Source of the DNA: Notospermus geniculatus
Taxonomy: Eukaryota > Nemertea > Pilidiophora > Heteronemertea > Lineidae
Reading direction: 5' to 3'
Length of the DNA stretch: 64,000 bases
NCBI GenBank assembly: GCA_002633025.1
Contig: NMRB01000166.1
Location: 133,371-197,370 of the forward strand
Position numbers and translations under genes: made by a program. The notes below the pieces were generated by a model. It saw only the letters and a program-made list of their open reading frames with translations, did no database searches and was not told the origin of the DNA. Shown here one piece after another: positions 43,730 through 52,879 of this stretch (its first letter is position 1; the number at the start of each line of letters is the position of its first letter).

Positions 43730-45436
43730 ATGGCCGTCATAGGACCACCTCGTAAAGTCCAAATTAATGTGGCAAGTAAGGAGGAGTTGGCGACTCTTCC
43801 CGGCACTGGGGCAAAGAGAGCAGGGCGCATTTGCGACCTCAGGGTGGCCGCTTTTCCCTTGTTATCATATTCGGATATCGCTTGTGTGCCCGGTAATATA
43901 GTCGACCACTGGCGGGACGAGTCGCTGATAGACTTCTTCGTGCCACATTCTGATTTTGAGAAAGCTGAGGCCTCATTTGTGAATGAAAATCCCTCGTTAG
44001 CTTGGGATAGCATGGGACGCTACTCCCACGAGCGACCGATTTCCCGGGCGCGGCCGGAGGTGAGTCGGCGTCAGGTGTCACAGCGGGAGCAAGGGATAGG
44101 AGTGAAGGGCGATCAGTTGCCCAGAATATACTCTCATATTTCCCGTCAGGCGCTCCCCGCTGGTTTGAGAGCCGACATACTTTCCCGGTACCGCTCGGAA
44201 CCATCCGGTCGACCTCGGAGGGTGCTCCCAACGATTCCCAGTGCAGCGGGAGGGAATTTGAAACCGCGTTCGGAACCTACGCGTCGAGTCGCGGACGCGT
44301 TATTTGTTCCCCACGCGGTGAGCTCTAAATCAAGGCTGAAAGCTGAGGGGGAGAATGTTGGCCCCAAATCGCAGTCGACGTCGGAAGTTGACGCGGTGGA
44401 GGCCCAACCCCTCGATTTGAATGGAAATTACTGGCCCCAAATCGCAGTCGACGTCGGAAGTTGACGCGGTGGAAGTCCACCCCCTCGATTTGAATGGAAA
44501 TTACTGTCATTCGCAGTCGACTCCGGAAATTGACGCGAATGTTGAAGCCCGCCAATCAATGTTTAGGCCAGTTCCAGAAGTTGACCCATCGATTAGGCCT
44601 CACTTGAAGTCGGGGATTGGCCCCGCAACGGTAGTTGCGCCACAGGTTGCCGCCCCGCTGAGTGTGACATCCGCGCCCGTGACGCAGCCGTCATTAAAAG
44701 ATGGCGCGTCAGTTCCTCAAAGGGTTTCGTCACCGTTTTTCAAAACGGATGAAGGTAGTAGGCCTAATGTTACATGTACGGAGTTTACTTATACAGGCTC
44801 TAATTTACCCCGTGCTGGTGATCAATATGTGAATGACTTAAGACACGACATCTCCTTGTTAGCACCGGGCGGAGTTTATAGTCATGAGGAGAAACGCTCT
44901 GCCTCTATTCCACCTCCGCCTGGGTTTTCGGTCCTGGATCGCGGTAGATTGTCTGCTCATAGATTGGATTTGACTCCTCCCTCGAAATTGGCTGTTCCGA
45001 ATTATGGCACGTCTACCGAGATCCCGGTTTCAGTGAGGCGCCCCCCCCCCCAATGCATCCCTTATTTTTAGGGCCATTTGGCGTTCCACTTGATTCTATT
45101 TCTTCTGAGGTATTGCCGGTAGATACTCTAGCCCCTGATCCTATGGTTCCTCCTTTCTTAGGTGAACAAGGGACCACTGTTACGACCTCTCCATGTCCAC
45201 CGTTTGGAAAGGACCCCTATTGTCCAAAGGACCTAGGCCCAGTTGAGAGTAAAGGTAGCCACTCATTTGTAGTCCCCAGTCTGAATAAGGTCGACCCCAT
45301 TGGACCGTTGGGAAATCCCCCTGCATCTGATTATGTCGATCACTGGGTAGTTGAGGCCCCGTCAGGGAGAGGCGTGACCGGGGGCCCGCGACAGTTCATT
45401 GCCGACAGGGGGCGCCCCCCGGACTGTTTCGTTCCT
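43730..45436 (+). pseudogene. Gag-like frame of element 2, frameshifted and truncated
   Basis: Homologous to residues 1-575 or so of the element 1 Gag-like protein. It starts MAVIGPPRKVQINVASKEEL. A 73-base tandem duplication (unit starts at 44359 and 44432) shifts the frame; an 11-base C tract at about 45041-45051, where element 1 has six, shifts it again. It ends at RGRPPDCFVP, just at the unresolved base 45437, before the GRPPD repeat field. It has one copy of the FGVPLDSISSEVLP unit where element 1 has two. Confidence 0.8.
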
Positions 45437-45437
45437 N
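45437..45437. other. Single unresolved base joining Gag and macrodomain sequence
   Basis: The frame before it (GRPPDCFVP) and after it (VNATNSSLLGGGG) are different frames and biologically discontinuous: the GRPPD field and the first macrodomain strand are missing. Read as a collapsed gap. Confidence 0.7.
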
Positions 45438-45881
45438 GTTAATGCAACCAACAGCTCTCTGCTAGGAGGGGGCGGGGTGGATGGTGCCATCCACGCCGCC
45501 GCGGGTCCCTTCCTTAAAGCGGAATGTGCCACTTTTGGTGGCTGCGAATGTGGTGACGCAGTGGTCTCCGGGGGGTATAACCTGCCGGCGGGACACGTGT
45601 TGCATACTGTTGGTCCCATCGGCGACGACCCTGACAAATTAAGAATGTGTTATGTGAGAGGTCTCGAGTTAATGGAAAAGTTTGGTTTTAGGACCATTGC
45701 ATTTCCTTGCATTTCGACCGGTGCCTATGGCTTCCCGAACGAAAAGGCTGCGGTGATTGCGCTGTCCGCGGTGCGGGAGTTCCTTGAGAAGAGCGGGGAC
45801 AAAGTAGACAGAATTATATTCTGTGTTTTTCTACAAAAGGATGTAGATATCTATAACCTGCTCTTCCCTAGGTATTTCCCG
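45438..45881 (+). other. MacroD-type macrodomain fused to retrotransposon pol
   Basis: VNATNSSLLGGGGVDGAIHA is the ADP-ribose-binding and catalytic-loop signature of MacroD-type mono-ADP-ribosyl hydrolases; then GDAVVSGGYNLPAGHVLHTV, PCISTGAYGFPNEKAA and DRIIFCVFLQKDVDIY follow in the MacroD order. The Asn of the first loop, the GVDG aspartate and the STGAYGFP phosphate loop are kept. The first strand and DIT loop lie beyond the unresolved base. Active-site retention suggests a working ADP-ribose hydrolase or binder, a host-derived domain. Confidence 0.88.
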
Positions 45882-48830
45882 CGCCGGCCCGTGCGGTCGG
45901 ACAGCGAACCGGCTCTTAGAGAGGTGGAAGTCTGGACGCCGGGCGAAGCAGGAAAAAGTGTCACCCTCGATATTTCCGTACAGGGCATTGATGTAGAGGC
46001 CGTAATTGACAGTGCGGCCCAAGTGACAGTTATCAGTACTAAACTGGTCAAGTCATTGCCTGTCCCGTTAATCTCAGAGGAGGTAGTAAGTCTAAAGGGC
46101 GCCGCCGAGGGGAGCCACATGAAGGCCCTGTTTGTTCGTGATCTCGTTTTGGAGATAGGTGGAATCCGGTTTTCTACTGTTGCTTATGTGGCCCCTATTT
46201 CCGATCCTATTTTGTTAGGGTTGGATTTCTTATTGTCTCATGGAGCGGTTTTAGATTTGGACCAGAACTCCCTGTCACTCGGAGGGGAGTTTTTCCCGGT
46301 GAATCTCAGGTCCTCGGGTCCGTCCCCTAGCTCCCGAGAGATTCGGCTGCAGAGCCCTCAGAACGATTGTTCTTCTGGTTTTCTATCCAAGAATACGGAC
46401 CCCGAGTCACCCTTTGCTGTTTCTAGCCTCCCGGTGTGTTTTGGCTCAGGGGAACCACCTGGGCGTGAATGTCCCGCTGCGGAGACGTTACCCGGGTTGG
46501 AACCCCTGAGGCCCTCGGCTGTCTCTGGTTCCACTTTACCGATTTTGTCGGACTCAGTGGCGCCACCTGGGCTTGAATGTCCCATTATGGAGACGTTACC
46601 CGCGTGGAGCCCCGAGTCACCTGTCGATTCCGTCTCTGCGGTTTCGATTCCTTCAGAAATGGATTCAACACCTTTGGTTACTTCTGCTAGTCCTGATATA
46701 ACCCCTGTTGAACGGTCTGAGGCCAAGTGTGAGGTTCCGATGTCGCGTCCGTTAGCTGAGTCGGGTCCTGTTCCCGAATTTTTGAGAGACCTATATGAGC
46801 GATCAATTGAGGGCCTTTCATCGGATGAGGCCGGTCAAGTGGCGGAGCTCCTAACGGAGTTTCAAGATGTATTTTCGGAGAGTGACACTGACATTGGGCA
46901 CTACACTGGCATCCAGCACACAATTGATACTGGTGACGCCCGTCCTATCCGTCTCCCATTGCGCCGTACGCCCCTAGGGTTTGAAAAAGAGGAAAAGGAA
47001 TATCTAGATTCGATGCTTGAGAATGGCATCATAGAACCATCCACCTCACCCTGGGCGGCGGCTCCGGTTTTAATCCGGAAGAAAGACGGGCGGGTGCGCT
47101 ATTGTGTGGACTGGCGACGTCTTAATGACGTCACAAAGAAAGACGCCTATTCAGTTCCAGATATTAGCCAGTGCTACCAGTGTTTGAAAGGCTGCGACTT
47201 CTTCAGCACTCTCGATGCCACTTCCGGCTATTTTCAGCTCGATATCGCTCCTGAAGATCGGCCCAAAACGGCGTTTTTAACCAAACACGGCCTGTTTCAG
47301 CACGTTCGCATGGGTTTTGGTTTATGTAACGCTGTTGCCACCTATCAGCGGGCAATGGAACAAATTCTTAGAGGCTTAGTCTGGAAAAGGGTAGTCTGCT
47401 ATGTTGATGATGTCATTGTGGGCGAGGAGGGGTTTAGCCCGCACCTCGGTCTCCTTAGGCGTTGTATTCTGAGGTTCCGTACCAATAATGTAAAATTAAA
47501 GCCCCCTAAGTGTCACCTGTTCCGTAGACAGGCTAAAGCGTTAGGACATATCCTTGGGAAAGAGGGCATTTACGTGAACCCAGAAAACATTGATAAGGTT
47601 CGTCTGTGGCCTTGCCCCTCCAATGTCAAGGAACTTCAGTCTTTCCTAGGTTTTGCCAATTACCACAGGTCTCACATTCGGCAATTTTCATTTCTCTGTG
47701 CTCCATTGACGAAGCTACTTGGAAAGGATGTTCCCTTCACTTGGGGTTTGGAACAGGAGGAAGCTTTTTCTTCAGTTAAGGAAACTCTTTGTTCAGCCCC
47801 CGTGCTAGCTTTTGCTAGCGACTCAGACCCCTTCGTTTTGGATTGCGACAGTTCCGGCACAACAATCGGCGGCGAGCTCCTGCAGGTTCAAAATGGTGTC
47901 GAAAAGCCTATCGCTTTCGGTAGTTACACACTGACCCCTGAACAACGAAAATATTGTACAACAAGGAAGGAGCTCCTTGCCGTGGTGAGGTTTACCCGGA
48001 AGTTCAGGCATTTCCTTCTTGGCCGGAAATTCACTGTTCGGTCAGATCATAGCAGCTTGGCCTGGCTCATGCGGTTCAAGCATATAGAAGGCCAATTAGC
48101 CCGCTGGTTGGAGGAGCTAAGCTGCTATGACTTCCAGATCGTGCACCGGCCGGGAAGGGAACATCTGACCGCGGACCCATTATCCCGCATCCCGGATAGA
48201 CTCACCCCTTGTGATTGTTATAAAGCCGGAGCCTCGGTTGAATCGTTGCCCTGCGGAGGTTGTAGCTACTGTCGTCGCGCTCATGAGCAATGGTCTCGTT
48301 TCGAATCTGACGTAGATGACGTCCTGCCCCTTGGTGTAAGGTCCGTTTATTTGACTTCTGGTTCTTCAGTTGGTAACTCAGGCCCCATCTCGAACCCTTC
48401 GGAAGACCCTTTTCTTGGCTTAGGTTCAGAAAATTCTTCGCCTGAGGAGGACGTGGGCCTGGAGATTTTTGATGACGCTAACCTCCCACCCAGTTTTGAG
48501 TGGGATTTAGGCGGGAATCTGTTCCCGCTTCTGTCTGACATTTTTGAGGTGCCCCCTGGTCCTGAGTCGGGCGCAGTAAGGGGTCCGCCCGGGGCGGAGG
48601 CCATGGAGATTGGCTTGGGCACCCAAGAGAGTGAGCAAGAACAACTTGATCCATTGCCATCGCATCCGTCTGGCGGAGCCACCAACAGGGAGCCCGGCCC
48701 GGAGCCCGAGGACACCTCGTGGTTCGAGGCTATTTCCCGCGAAGAGTTGCGGGAGGCACAGGACATTGATCCTGTGTTAGGGGAGGTGAGGGGGTGGGTG
48801 AGATTTGACTTCTGGTTCGTCAGTTGGTAA
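45438..48830 (+). CDS. Pol part 1: macrodomain-protease-RT-RNase H
   Basis: Open from the unresolved base to a stop at 48828-48830. Order: MacroD-type macrodomain (45438-45881); retropepsin (about 45951-46270; active site VIDSAAQVTVIS, then PILLGLDFLLSHGA); a Pro/Ser-rich linker; RT (about 46980-47560; YCVDWRRLN, catalytic YVDD at 47400-47411); RNase H (about 47820-48190; FVLDCDSSG, TTRKELLAVV, RSDHSSLAWL, HLTADPLSR); a small Cys-rich cluster (CDCYKAG, CGGCSYCRRAH). All catalytic residues I can check are present, although the protease has DSA rather than DTG. The frame ends early because of a 454-base tandem duplication. Ty3/gypsy type. Confidence 0.88.
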   Translation, partial: VNATNSSLLGGGGVDGAIHAAAGPFLKAECATFGGCECGDAVVSGGYNLPAGHVLHTVGPIGDDPDKLRMCYVRGLELMEKFGFRTIAFPCISTGAYGFPNEKAAVIALSAVREFLEKSGDKVDRIIFCVFLQKDVDIYNLLFPRYFPRRPVRSDSEPALREVEVWTPGEAGKSVTLDISVQGIDVEAVIDSAAQVTVISTKLVKSLPVPLISEEVVSLKGAAEGSHMKALFVRDLVLEIGGIRFSTVAYVAPISDPILLGLDFLLSHGAVLDLDQNSLSLGGEFFPVNLRSSGPSPSSREIRLQSPQNDCSSGFLSKNTDPESPFAVSSLPVCFGSGEPPGRECPAAETLPGLEPLRPSAVSGSTLPILSDSVAPPGLECPIMETLPAWSPESPVDSVSAVSIPSEMDSTPLVTSASPDITPVERSEAKCEVPMSRPLAESGPVPEFLRDLYERSIEGLSSDEAGQVAELLTEFQDVFSESDTDIGHYTGIQHTIDTGDARPIRLPLRRTPLGFEKEEKEYLDSMLENGIIEPSTSPWAAAPVLIRKKDGRVRYCVDWRRLNDVTKKDAYSVPDISQCYQCLKGCDFFSTLDATSGYFQLDIAPEDRPKTAFLTKHGLFQHVRMGFGLCNAVATYQRAMEQILRGLVWKRVVCYVDDVIVGEEGFSPHLGLLRRCILRFRTNNVKLKPPKCHLFRRQAKALGHILGKEGIYVNPENIDKVRLWPCPSNVKELQSFLGFANYHRSHIRQFSFLCAPLTKLLGKDVPFTWGLEQEEAFSSVKETLCSAPVLAFASDSDPFVLDCDSSGTTIGGELLQVQNGVEKPIAFGSYTLTPEQRKYCTTRKELLAVVRFTRKFRHFLLGRKFTVRSDHSSLAWLMRFKHIEGQLARWLEELSCYDFQIVHRPGREHLTADPLSRIPDRLTPCDCYKAGASVESLPCGGCSYCRRAHEQWSRFESDVDDVLPLGVRSVYLTSGSSVGNSGPISNPSEDPFLGLGSENSSPEEDVGLEIFDDANLPPSFEWDLGGNLFPLLSDIFEVPPGPESGAVRGPPGAEAMEIGLGTQESEQEQLDPLPSHPSGGATNREPGPEPEDTSWFEAISREELREAQDIDPVLGEVRGWVRFDFWFVSW

Positions 48831-49260
48831 TTCAGGCCCCATCTCTAACCCTTCGGAAGACCCTTTTCTTGGCTTAGGTTCAGAGAATTCTTCACTTGAG
48901 GAGGACGTGGGCCTGGAGATTTTTGATGACGCTGACCTCCCACCCAGTTTTGAGTGGGAGGACATCATTCACCGCGAAGCAGATTTAGGCGGGAATCTGT
49001 TTCCGCTTCTGTCTGACATTTTTGAGATGCCCCCTGGTCCTGAGTCGGGCGCGGTGAGAGATCCGCCCGGTGCGGAGGCTATGGAGACTAGCTTGGGCAC
49101 TCAAGAGAGTGAGCAAGAACAACCTGATCCATTGCCATCGCCTCCGTCTGGCGGAGCCACCAACAAGGAACCCGGCCCGGAGCCCGAGGACACTTCGTGG
49201 TTCGAAACTATTTCCCACGAAGAGTTGGGGGAGGCACAGGAAATTGATCCTGTGTTAGGG
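48353..49260 (+). repeat. 454-base tandem duplication within pol
   Basis: The unit starting GACTTCTGGTTC is at 48353 and again at 48807 with scattered differences and one 24-base length change. The period is not a multiple of three, so integrase moves to another frame. The unit encodes an acidic Pro/Ser/Glu-rich linker between RNase H and integrase. Confidence 0.9.
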
Positions 49261-50943
49261 GAGGTGAGGGGGTGGGTGAGGAGTGGTGTGCTGCCAGAAA
49301 AAGCTGAAGTTCAGCGAAAAGGTGCGGTGTTGCGGCATTACTGGCTCACTTACCCACAGCTTCACCTCCGAGATGACATTCTTTTCTATAAGTGGTTAAA
49401 TCTTGAGAGTCAGCAAGATTCTCTTCTTCTAGTCATTCCCAGCTCCCTTAAGATGAAAGTTTTCAAGTTGGCCCATGACATCCTACCTGCAGGCCATTTA
49501 GGCCAAGTTAACACGTTGAAGCGCCTGCGTAGGTTAGTGTACTGGTATGGGATGTCTCAGGACTGTACTGTGTATGTCGCTTCTTGTGCTGTTTGTAGCA
49601 AAAATAAGCTCTCAGGAAAGAGTATGAGAGCCCCCTTGTGCGAATACATAGCAGCGAATCCGATGGAGCGGGTCCATCTCGATGTTTTGGGGCCCTTCGT
49701 TCCTAGTTCGAGAGGGAATCTTTACGTACTTATGATCATTGACCAATTCACGAAATGGCTAGAATGTTTTCCCCTCCCTCATCAGTCAGCGGAAATCGTG
49801 GCATCTACTTTTGTCAATGAATTTATTGCCCGCCTAGGTTGCCCTCTCGAGATCCTAACCGACCAAGGTAGGAATTTTATTAGTAGGTTGTTCACTGAGG
49901 TCTGTCGCCTGTTGCATATCGCCAAGACGAGGACGACCCCTTACCACCCCTCTGCCAATGGCCAGGTAGAAAGGTGCAACCGCACCCTCTTGCAATTAAT
50001 TCGCTGCTACCTGGCGGAAAATCAGGAGGAGTGGGACAGGGATCTCCCCCTCTTGGCGGGAGTAATTCGCTCAATACCTAATCGCAGCACAGGCTTCAGT
50101 GCCAACTTGATGATGTTGGGACGGGAGGTTCATCAGCCACTAGACTTATTTTTTGATGCAGTCACCCCTCCCGGGCAGCCCCAATCGGTGGGGGAGTATC
50201 TCCTCCGGCTGCGGGACCGGATGGAGTCTGTGCATGAAATTGCCAGGAGGCACTTGGGCGCGGCCTTCTCCCGAAGAAAGAGGGACTATGACGTCCAGTC
50301 ACGTCACCGGTCCTATGACGTCGGTGACATTGTCCTCCGTAGGGACACATCGAGGCGCCCGGGTCAAAGCCCAAAGCTGCGGTCCCCCTGGGAGGGGCCC
50401 TATCTCGTGGAGACCGTCCTCTCCCCGGTGCTTTTTCGTATCCGGGGTAGGGGGCGGAGCGTGGTGGTGCACCATGATAAGTTAAAACCATGCCGAGATA
50501 GGACCCTCCCGCTGTGGCTGCGCCGTGAAAGGCACCGACTAATGGGACCGGAGGACGAGGAGGCCGAATCCGAGGAGCCCCCAGCACAGATTCCGTCCGC
50601 AACCGACCCGTTGGTGCTCCCTGTGGGTGAGCCTTCGGGTGGGGGAGTGACCACGGAACGTGAGAACACTCCCGCCCTGGCGTCAGAGTGTGCGATCCCT
50701 GACCCGTCGGTCGGGGTCCCGAGTGGGCCTGTTTCAGTTGTGGCTATGCCCCCGGGGGAGCTGGGTCTCCCCCCGCTTGGATTTATGGAATCCGAGGAGC
50801 GGGGAGAAACCCCACCCCGTGACCTCGGGAGTTCTCCCCCTTGTTCTCCTCCGATCCCGGAGCCGAGTCGTCCAGAGGGAGAGTCGCGGCCTCGGCGGCG
50901 ACGGGCTCTTCCCACGCGGCTCCGGGACTACGTCTTAGACTAA
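48805..50943 (+). CDS. Pol part 2: linker and integrase
   Basis: Second pol frame, open to a TAA at 50941. After the acidic linker come the integrase HHCC zinc finger (LAHDILPAGHLG, CAVCSKNK; about 49465-49610), the catalytic core (HLDVLGPFVP, LTDQGRNF, SANGQVERCNRT with D, D and E; about 49670-50150) and a C-terminal GPY/F module (SPWEGPYLVETVLSPVLFRI, VVHHDKLKPC; about 50300-50500). A Pro/Glu/Ser-rich tail ends in RRRRALPTRLRDYVLD. No chromodomain is seen. The upstream start is an artefact of the duplication: normally this would be continuous with part 1. Confidence 0.88.
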   Translation: MTSGSSVGNSGPISNPSEDPFLGLGSENSSLEEDVGLEIFDDADLPPSFEWEDIIHREADLGGNLFPLLSDIFEMPPGPESGAVRDPPGAEAMETSLGTQESEQEQPDPLPSPPSGGATNKEPGPEPEDTSWFETISHEELGEAQEIDPVLGEVRGWVRSGVLPEKAEVQRKGAVLRHYWLTYPQLHLRDDILFYKWLNLESQQDSLLLVIPSSLKMKVFKLAHDILPAGHLGQVNTLKRLRRLVYWYGMSQDCTVYVASCAVCSKNKLSGKSMRAPLCEYIAANPMERVHLDVLGPFVPSSRGNLYVLMIIDQFTKWLECFPLPHQSAEIVASTFVNEFIARLGCPLEILTDQGRNFISRLFTEVCRLLHIAKTRTTPYHPSANGQVERCNRTLLQLIRCYLAENQEEWDRDLPLLAGVIRSIPNRSTGFSANLMMLGREVHQPLDLFFDAVTPPGQPQSVGEYLLRLRDRMESVHEIARRHLGAAFSRRKRDYDVQSRHRSYDVGDIVLRRDTSRRPGQSPKLRSPWEGPYLVETVLSPVLFRIRGRGRSVVVHHDKLKPCRDRTLPLWLRRERHRLMGPEDEEAESEEPPAQIPSATDPLVLPVGEPSGGGVTTERENTPALASECAIPDPSVGVPSGPVSVVAMPPGELGLPPLGFMESEERGETPPRDLGSSPPCSPPIPEPSRPEGESRPRRRRALPTRLRDYVLD

Positions 50944-50989
50944 GTGTATCCTATTCTCCCTTGACCAATCTTCTATTCTTGGGGGGCAG

Positions 50990-51027
50990 GGGTATGACGA
51001 TGCCCTCGGGCTAAATTGTCAATACCC
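50990..51027 (+). ncRNA. 3'-region hairpin 1 of 4
   Basis: Stem GGTAT/ATACC plus GACGAT/ATTGTC plus GCC/GGC, loop CTCG, with TAA bulged on the 3' side between the last two helices and a single A bulge before ATACC. It begins 47 bases after the pol stop. Confidence 0.75.
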
Positions 51028-51077
51028 TTGCAAAATTTAATGTATATATTTGTATAATGGGGGGTTAGTTTGGCGGG

Positions 51078-51111
51078 GTGCGACGATACCCTCGGGTTAA
51101 ATTGTCGGCGC
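51078..51111 (+). ncRNA. 3'-region hairpin 2 of 4
   Basis: Outer stem GTGC/GCGC, then GACGAT/ATTGTC, then ACC/GGT, loop CTCG, TAA bulge. The inner pair is ACC/GGT instead of GCC/GGC, a compensatory change relative to hairpin 1; the outer stem is wholly different but still pairs. Confidence 0.75.
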
Positions 51112-51130
51112 TTCCGCATTTCATTATATG

Positions 51131-51166
51131 GGCCCTGACATCACCTTCGGGTTAAGTTGTCGGGCT
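51131..51166 (+). ncRNA. 3'-region hairpin 3 of 4
   Basis: Outer stem GGCCC/GGGCT, then GACATC/GTTGTC (one T-T mismatch), then ACC/GGT, loop TTCG, TAA bulge. The last pair of the middle helix is C-G where the others have T-A, another compensatory change. Confidence 0.75.
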
Positions 51167-51194
51167 CTTGATAGTTTCCCCGCCGTTTTGTAAA

Positions 51195-51304
51195 TATGTT
51201 TTAAGTTTTAGGTTCATGTTTTAAGTTTTAGGTTCATGTTTTAAGTTTTAGGTTCATGTTTTAAGTTTTAGGTTCATGTTTTAAGTTTTAGGTTTATGTT
51301 TTTT
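51195..51304 (+). repeat. 20-base tandem repeat, about five copies
   Basis: The unit TGTTTTAAGTTTTAGGTTCA repeats with almost no change between hairpins 3 and 4. Confidence 0.9.
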
Positions 51305-51336
51305 GGAGAGTTTCTTTGTGTTAACCCTCCTCGGGT

Positions 51337-51368
51337 CGTGACTATGCCTTCGGGCTAAATTGTCAACG
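51337..51368 (+). ncRNA. 3'-region hairpin 4 of 4
   Basis: Outer stem CGT/ACG, then GACTAT/ATTGTC (one T-T mismatch), then GCC/GGC, loop TTCG, TAA bulge and single A bulge as in hairpin 1. About 110 bases upstream of the 3' LTR. Confidence 0.7.
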
Positions 51369-51469
51369 TCTTCGGGGAGAAAACCTTGGCGGTGGAAACT
51401 TGGGGGGTTTAATTGTTGTTTTTTAATTAATGTTCTAATTTGATAGTTGTCTCGCTCTTTGTTTGTCTT

Positions 51470-51481
51470 GTGGCGGGGGTG
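51470..51481 (+). other. Candidate polypurine tract
   Basis: TGGCGGGGGTG directly before LTR 3 is G-rich as expected of a plus-strand primer, though it contains pyrimidines. Confidence 0.4.
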
Positions 51482-51889
51482 TGTGGTAAAAACGGGGCCC
51501 GTGTCGTTACTGCATGCCGCGCTGTACGAGGCTCCGGTGCCGCCGGTGGTGCACCGACCAATCAGGAGGCGCGCCGCAGTGACGTCACCGGCCTCGGTGG
51601 ATAAAAACCCCTGCCAGCTTTTGGAGCGAGGATATTGGACACACTTGAGTATTTGGAGAGCATATTGAGACAACCTTCCGCGTTTTAACATCCGTATTTT
51701 ACCCGTATTTGGTTCGGTCTGCGTCTACCGACGCCGGACCCTTTAGGCCCAGCTTAGGTCTAGATCGTGCTAGAGTTTGGCACGCCCCGTCTTAGTGGGG
51801 CGTCCCTTGCGGTGAAATACGCCTCCCCCGGGCGTAATTCTCGGCCACACTCGGGGCTAGCCCGGGGCTCGAGGCCTTATTTTACCACA
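51482..51889 (+). repeat. LTR 3 (3' LTR), 408 bases
   Basis: Same ends as LTR 1 and nearly identical to it (two adjacent substitutions near base 150 and one 3-base GCT indel near the end). The following bases are unresolved. Confidence 0.95.
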
Positions 51890-52505
51890 NNNNNNNNNNN
51901 NNNNNNNNNNNNNNNNNNNNNNNNNNNNNNNNNNNNNNNNNNNNNNNNNNNNNNNNNNNNNNNNNNNNNNNNNNNNNNNNNNNNNNNNNNNNNNNNNNNN
52001 NNNNNNNNNNNNNNNNNNNNNNNNNNNNNNNNNNNNNNNNNNNNNNNNNNNNNNNNNNNNNNNNNNNNNNNNNNNNNNNNNNNNNNNNNNNNNNNNNNNN
52101 NNNNNNNNNNNNNNNNNNNNNNNNNNNNNNNNNNNNNNNNNNNNNNNNNNNNNNNNNNNNNNNNNNNNNNNNNNNNNNNNNNNNNNNNNNNNNNNNNNNN
52201 NNNNNNNNNNNNNNNNNNNNNNNNNNNNNNNNNNNNNNNNNNNNNNNNNNNNNNNNNNNNNNNNNNNNNNNNNNNNNNNNNNNNNNNNNNNNNNNNNNNN
52301 NNNNNNNNNNNNNNNNNNNNNNNNNNNNNNNNNNNNNNNNNNNNNNNNNNNNNNNNNNNNNNNNNNNNNNNNNNNNNNNNNNNNNNNNNNNNNNNNNNNN
52401 NNNNNNNNNNNNNNNNNNNNNNNNNNNNNNNNNNNNNNNNNNNNNNNNNNNNNNNNNNNNNNNNNNNNNNNNNNNNNNNNNNNNNNNNNNNNNNNNNNNN
52501 NNNNN
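51890..52505. other. Assembly gap (N run)
   Basis: 616 unresolved bases. They hide the right flank of the retrotransposon and possibly the first exon of the dynein gene. Confidence 0.99.
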
Positions 52506-52879
52506 GCTGGGGCCTGCCCTGGGCCGGGGCCGGGCTTGGAGTGTTGGGCTTGGTGGACTATATTTGGTCCACCATCGCCGCAATACCGGTGCGGTAGGCC
52601 TGCCCTCGGCCTCGGCATTGCTATGCTACCTCTCTTGCATTTGCCACTCTTTACTATTGAGTGTAAGCTGCCTGCTGTTCATTCATTCTTCCATCCACAC
52701 CACATCTCTGCTGTCACAGTGTCAGTCATCAGGTCATTGCTGTGTTTGTCTGGGGCACAGGGTTTCATCCTTCCTGGCCCATCCATGGCGGATTTCGGCC
52801 ATGGACGATGGTGGGGTTGTAGTTTTCATTTTCAAGTTTTTCTTGGCTAATGGCAGAATGTTTGTTTTTTTTCTTTCAG

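Larger units (their letters stand above)
36522..51889 (+). mobile_element. Composite Ty3/gypsy-type LTR retrotransposon locus with macrodomain pol
   Basis: Contains LTR 1 (36522-36932), a leader, a 985-residue Gag-like frame, about 1.3 kb of unrelated DNA, the divergent LTR 2 (42183-42513), a second leader and Gag-like frame broken at 45437, a macrodomain-protease-RT-RNase H-integrase pol (45438-50943), a structured 3' region and LTR 3 (51482-51889). LTR 1 and LTR 3 differ by only two substitutions and one 3-base indel that I can see, so they look like the two ends of one young insertion. The block 40921-45437 is then either an insertion carrying half of a related element or an assembly error. 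The right flank is an N gap, so target duplication cannot be tested. Confidence 0.8.

Noticed and set aside
50400-50915. 171-residue minus-strand frame
   Set aside because: Antisense shadow of the integrase C-terminal tail.
51767-52618. Long frames across the N run
   Set aside because: Open only because unresolved bases carry no stops.
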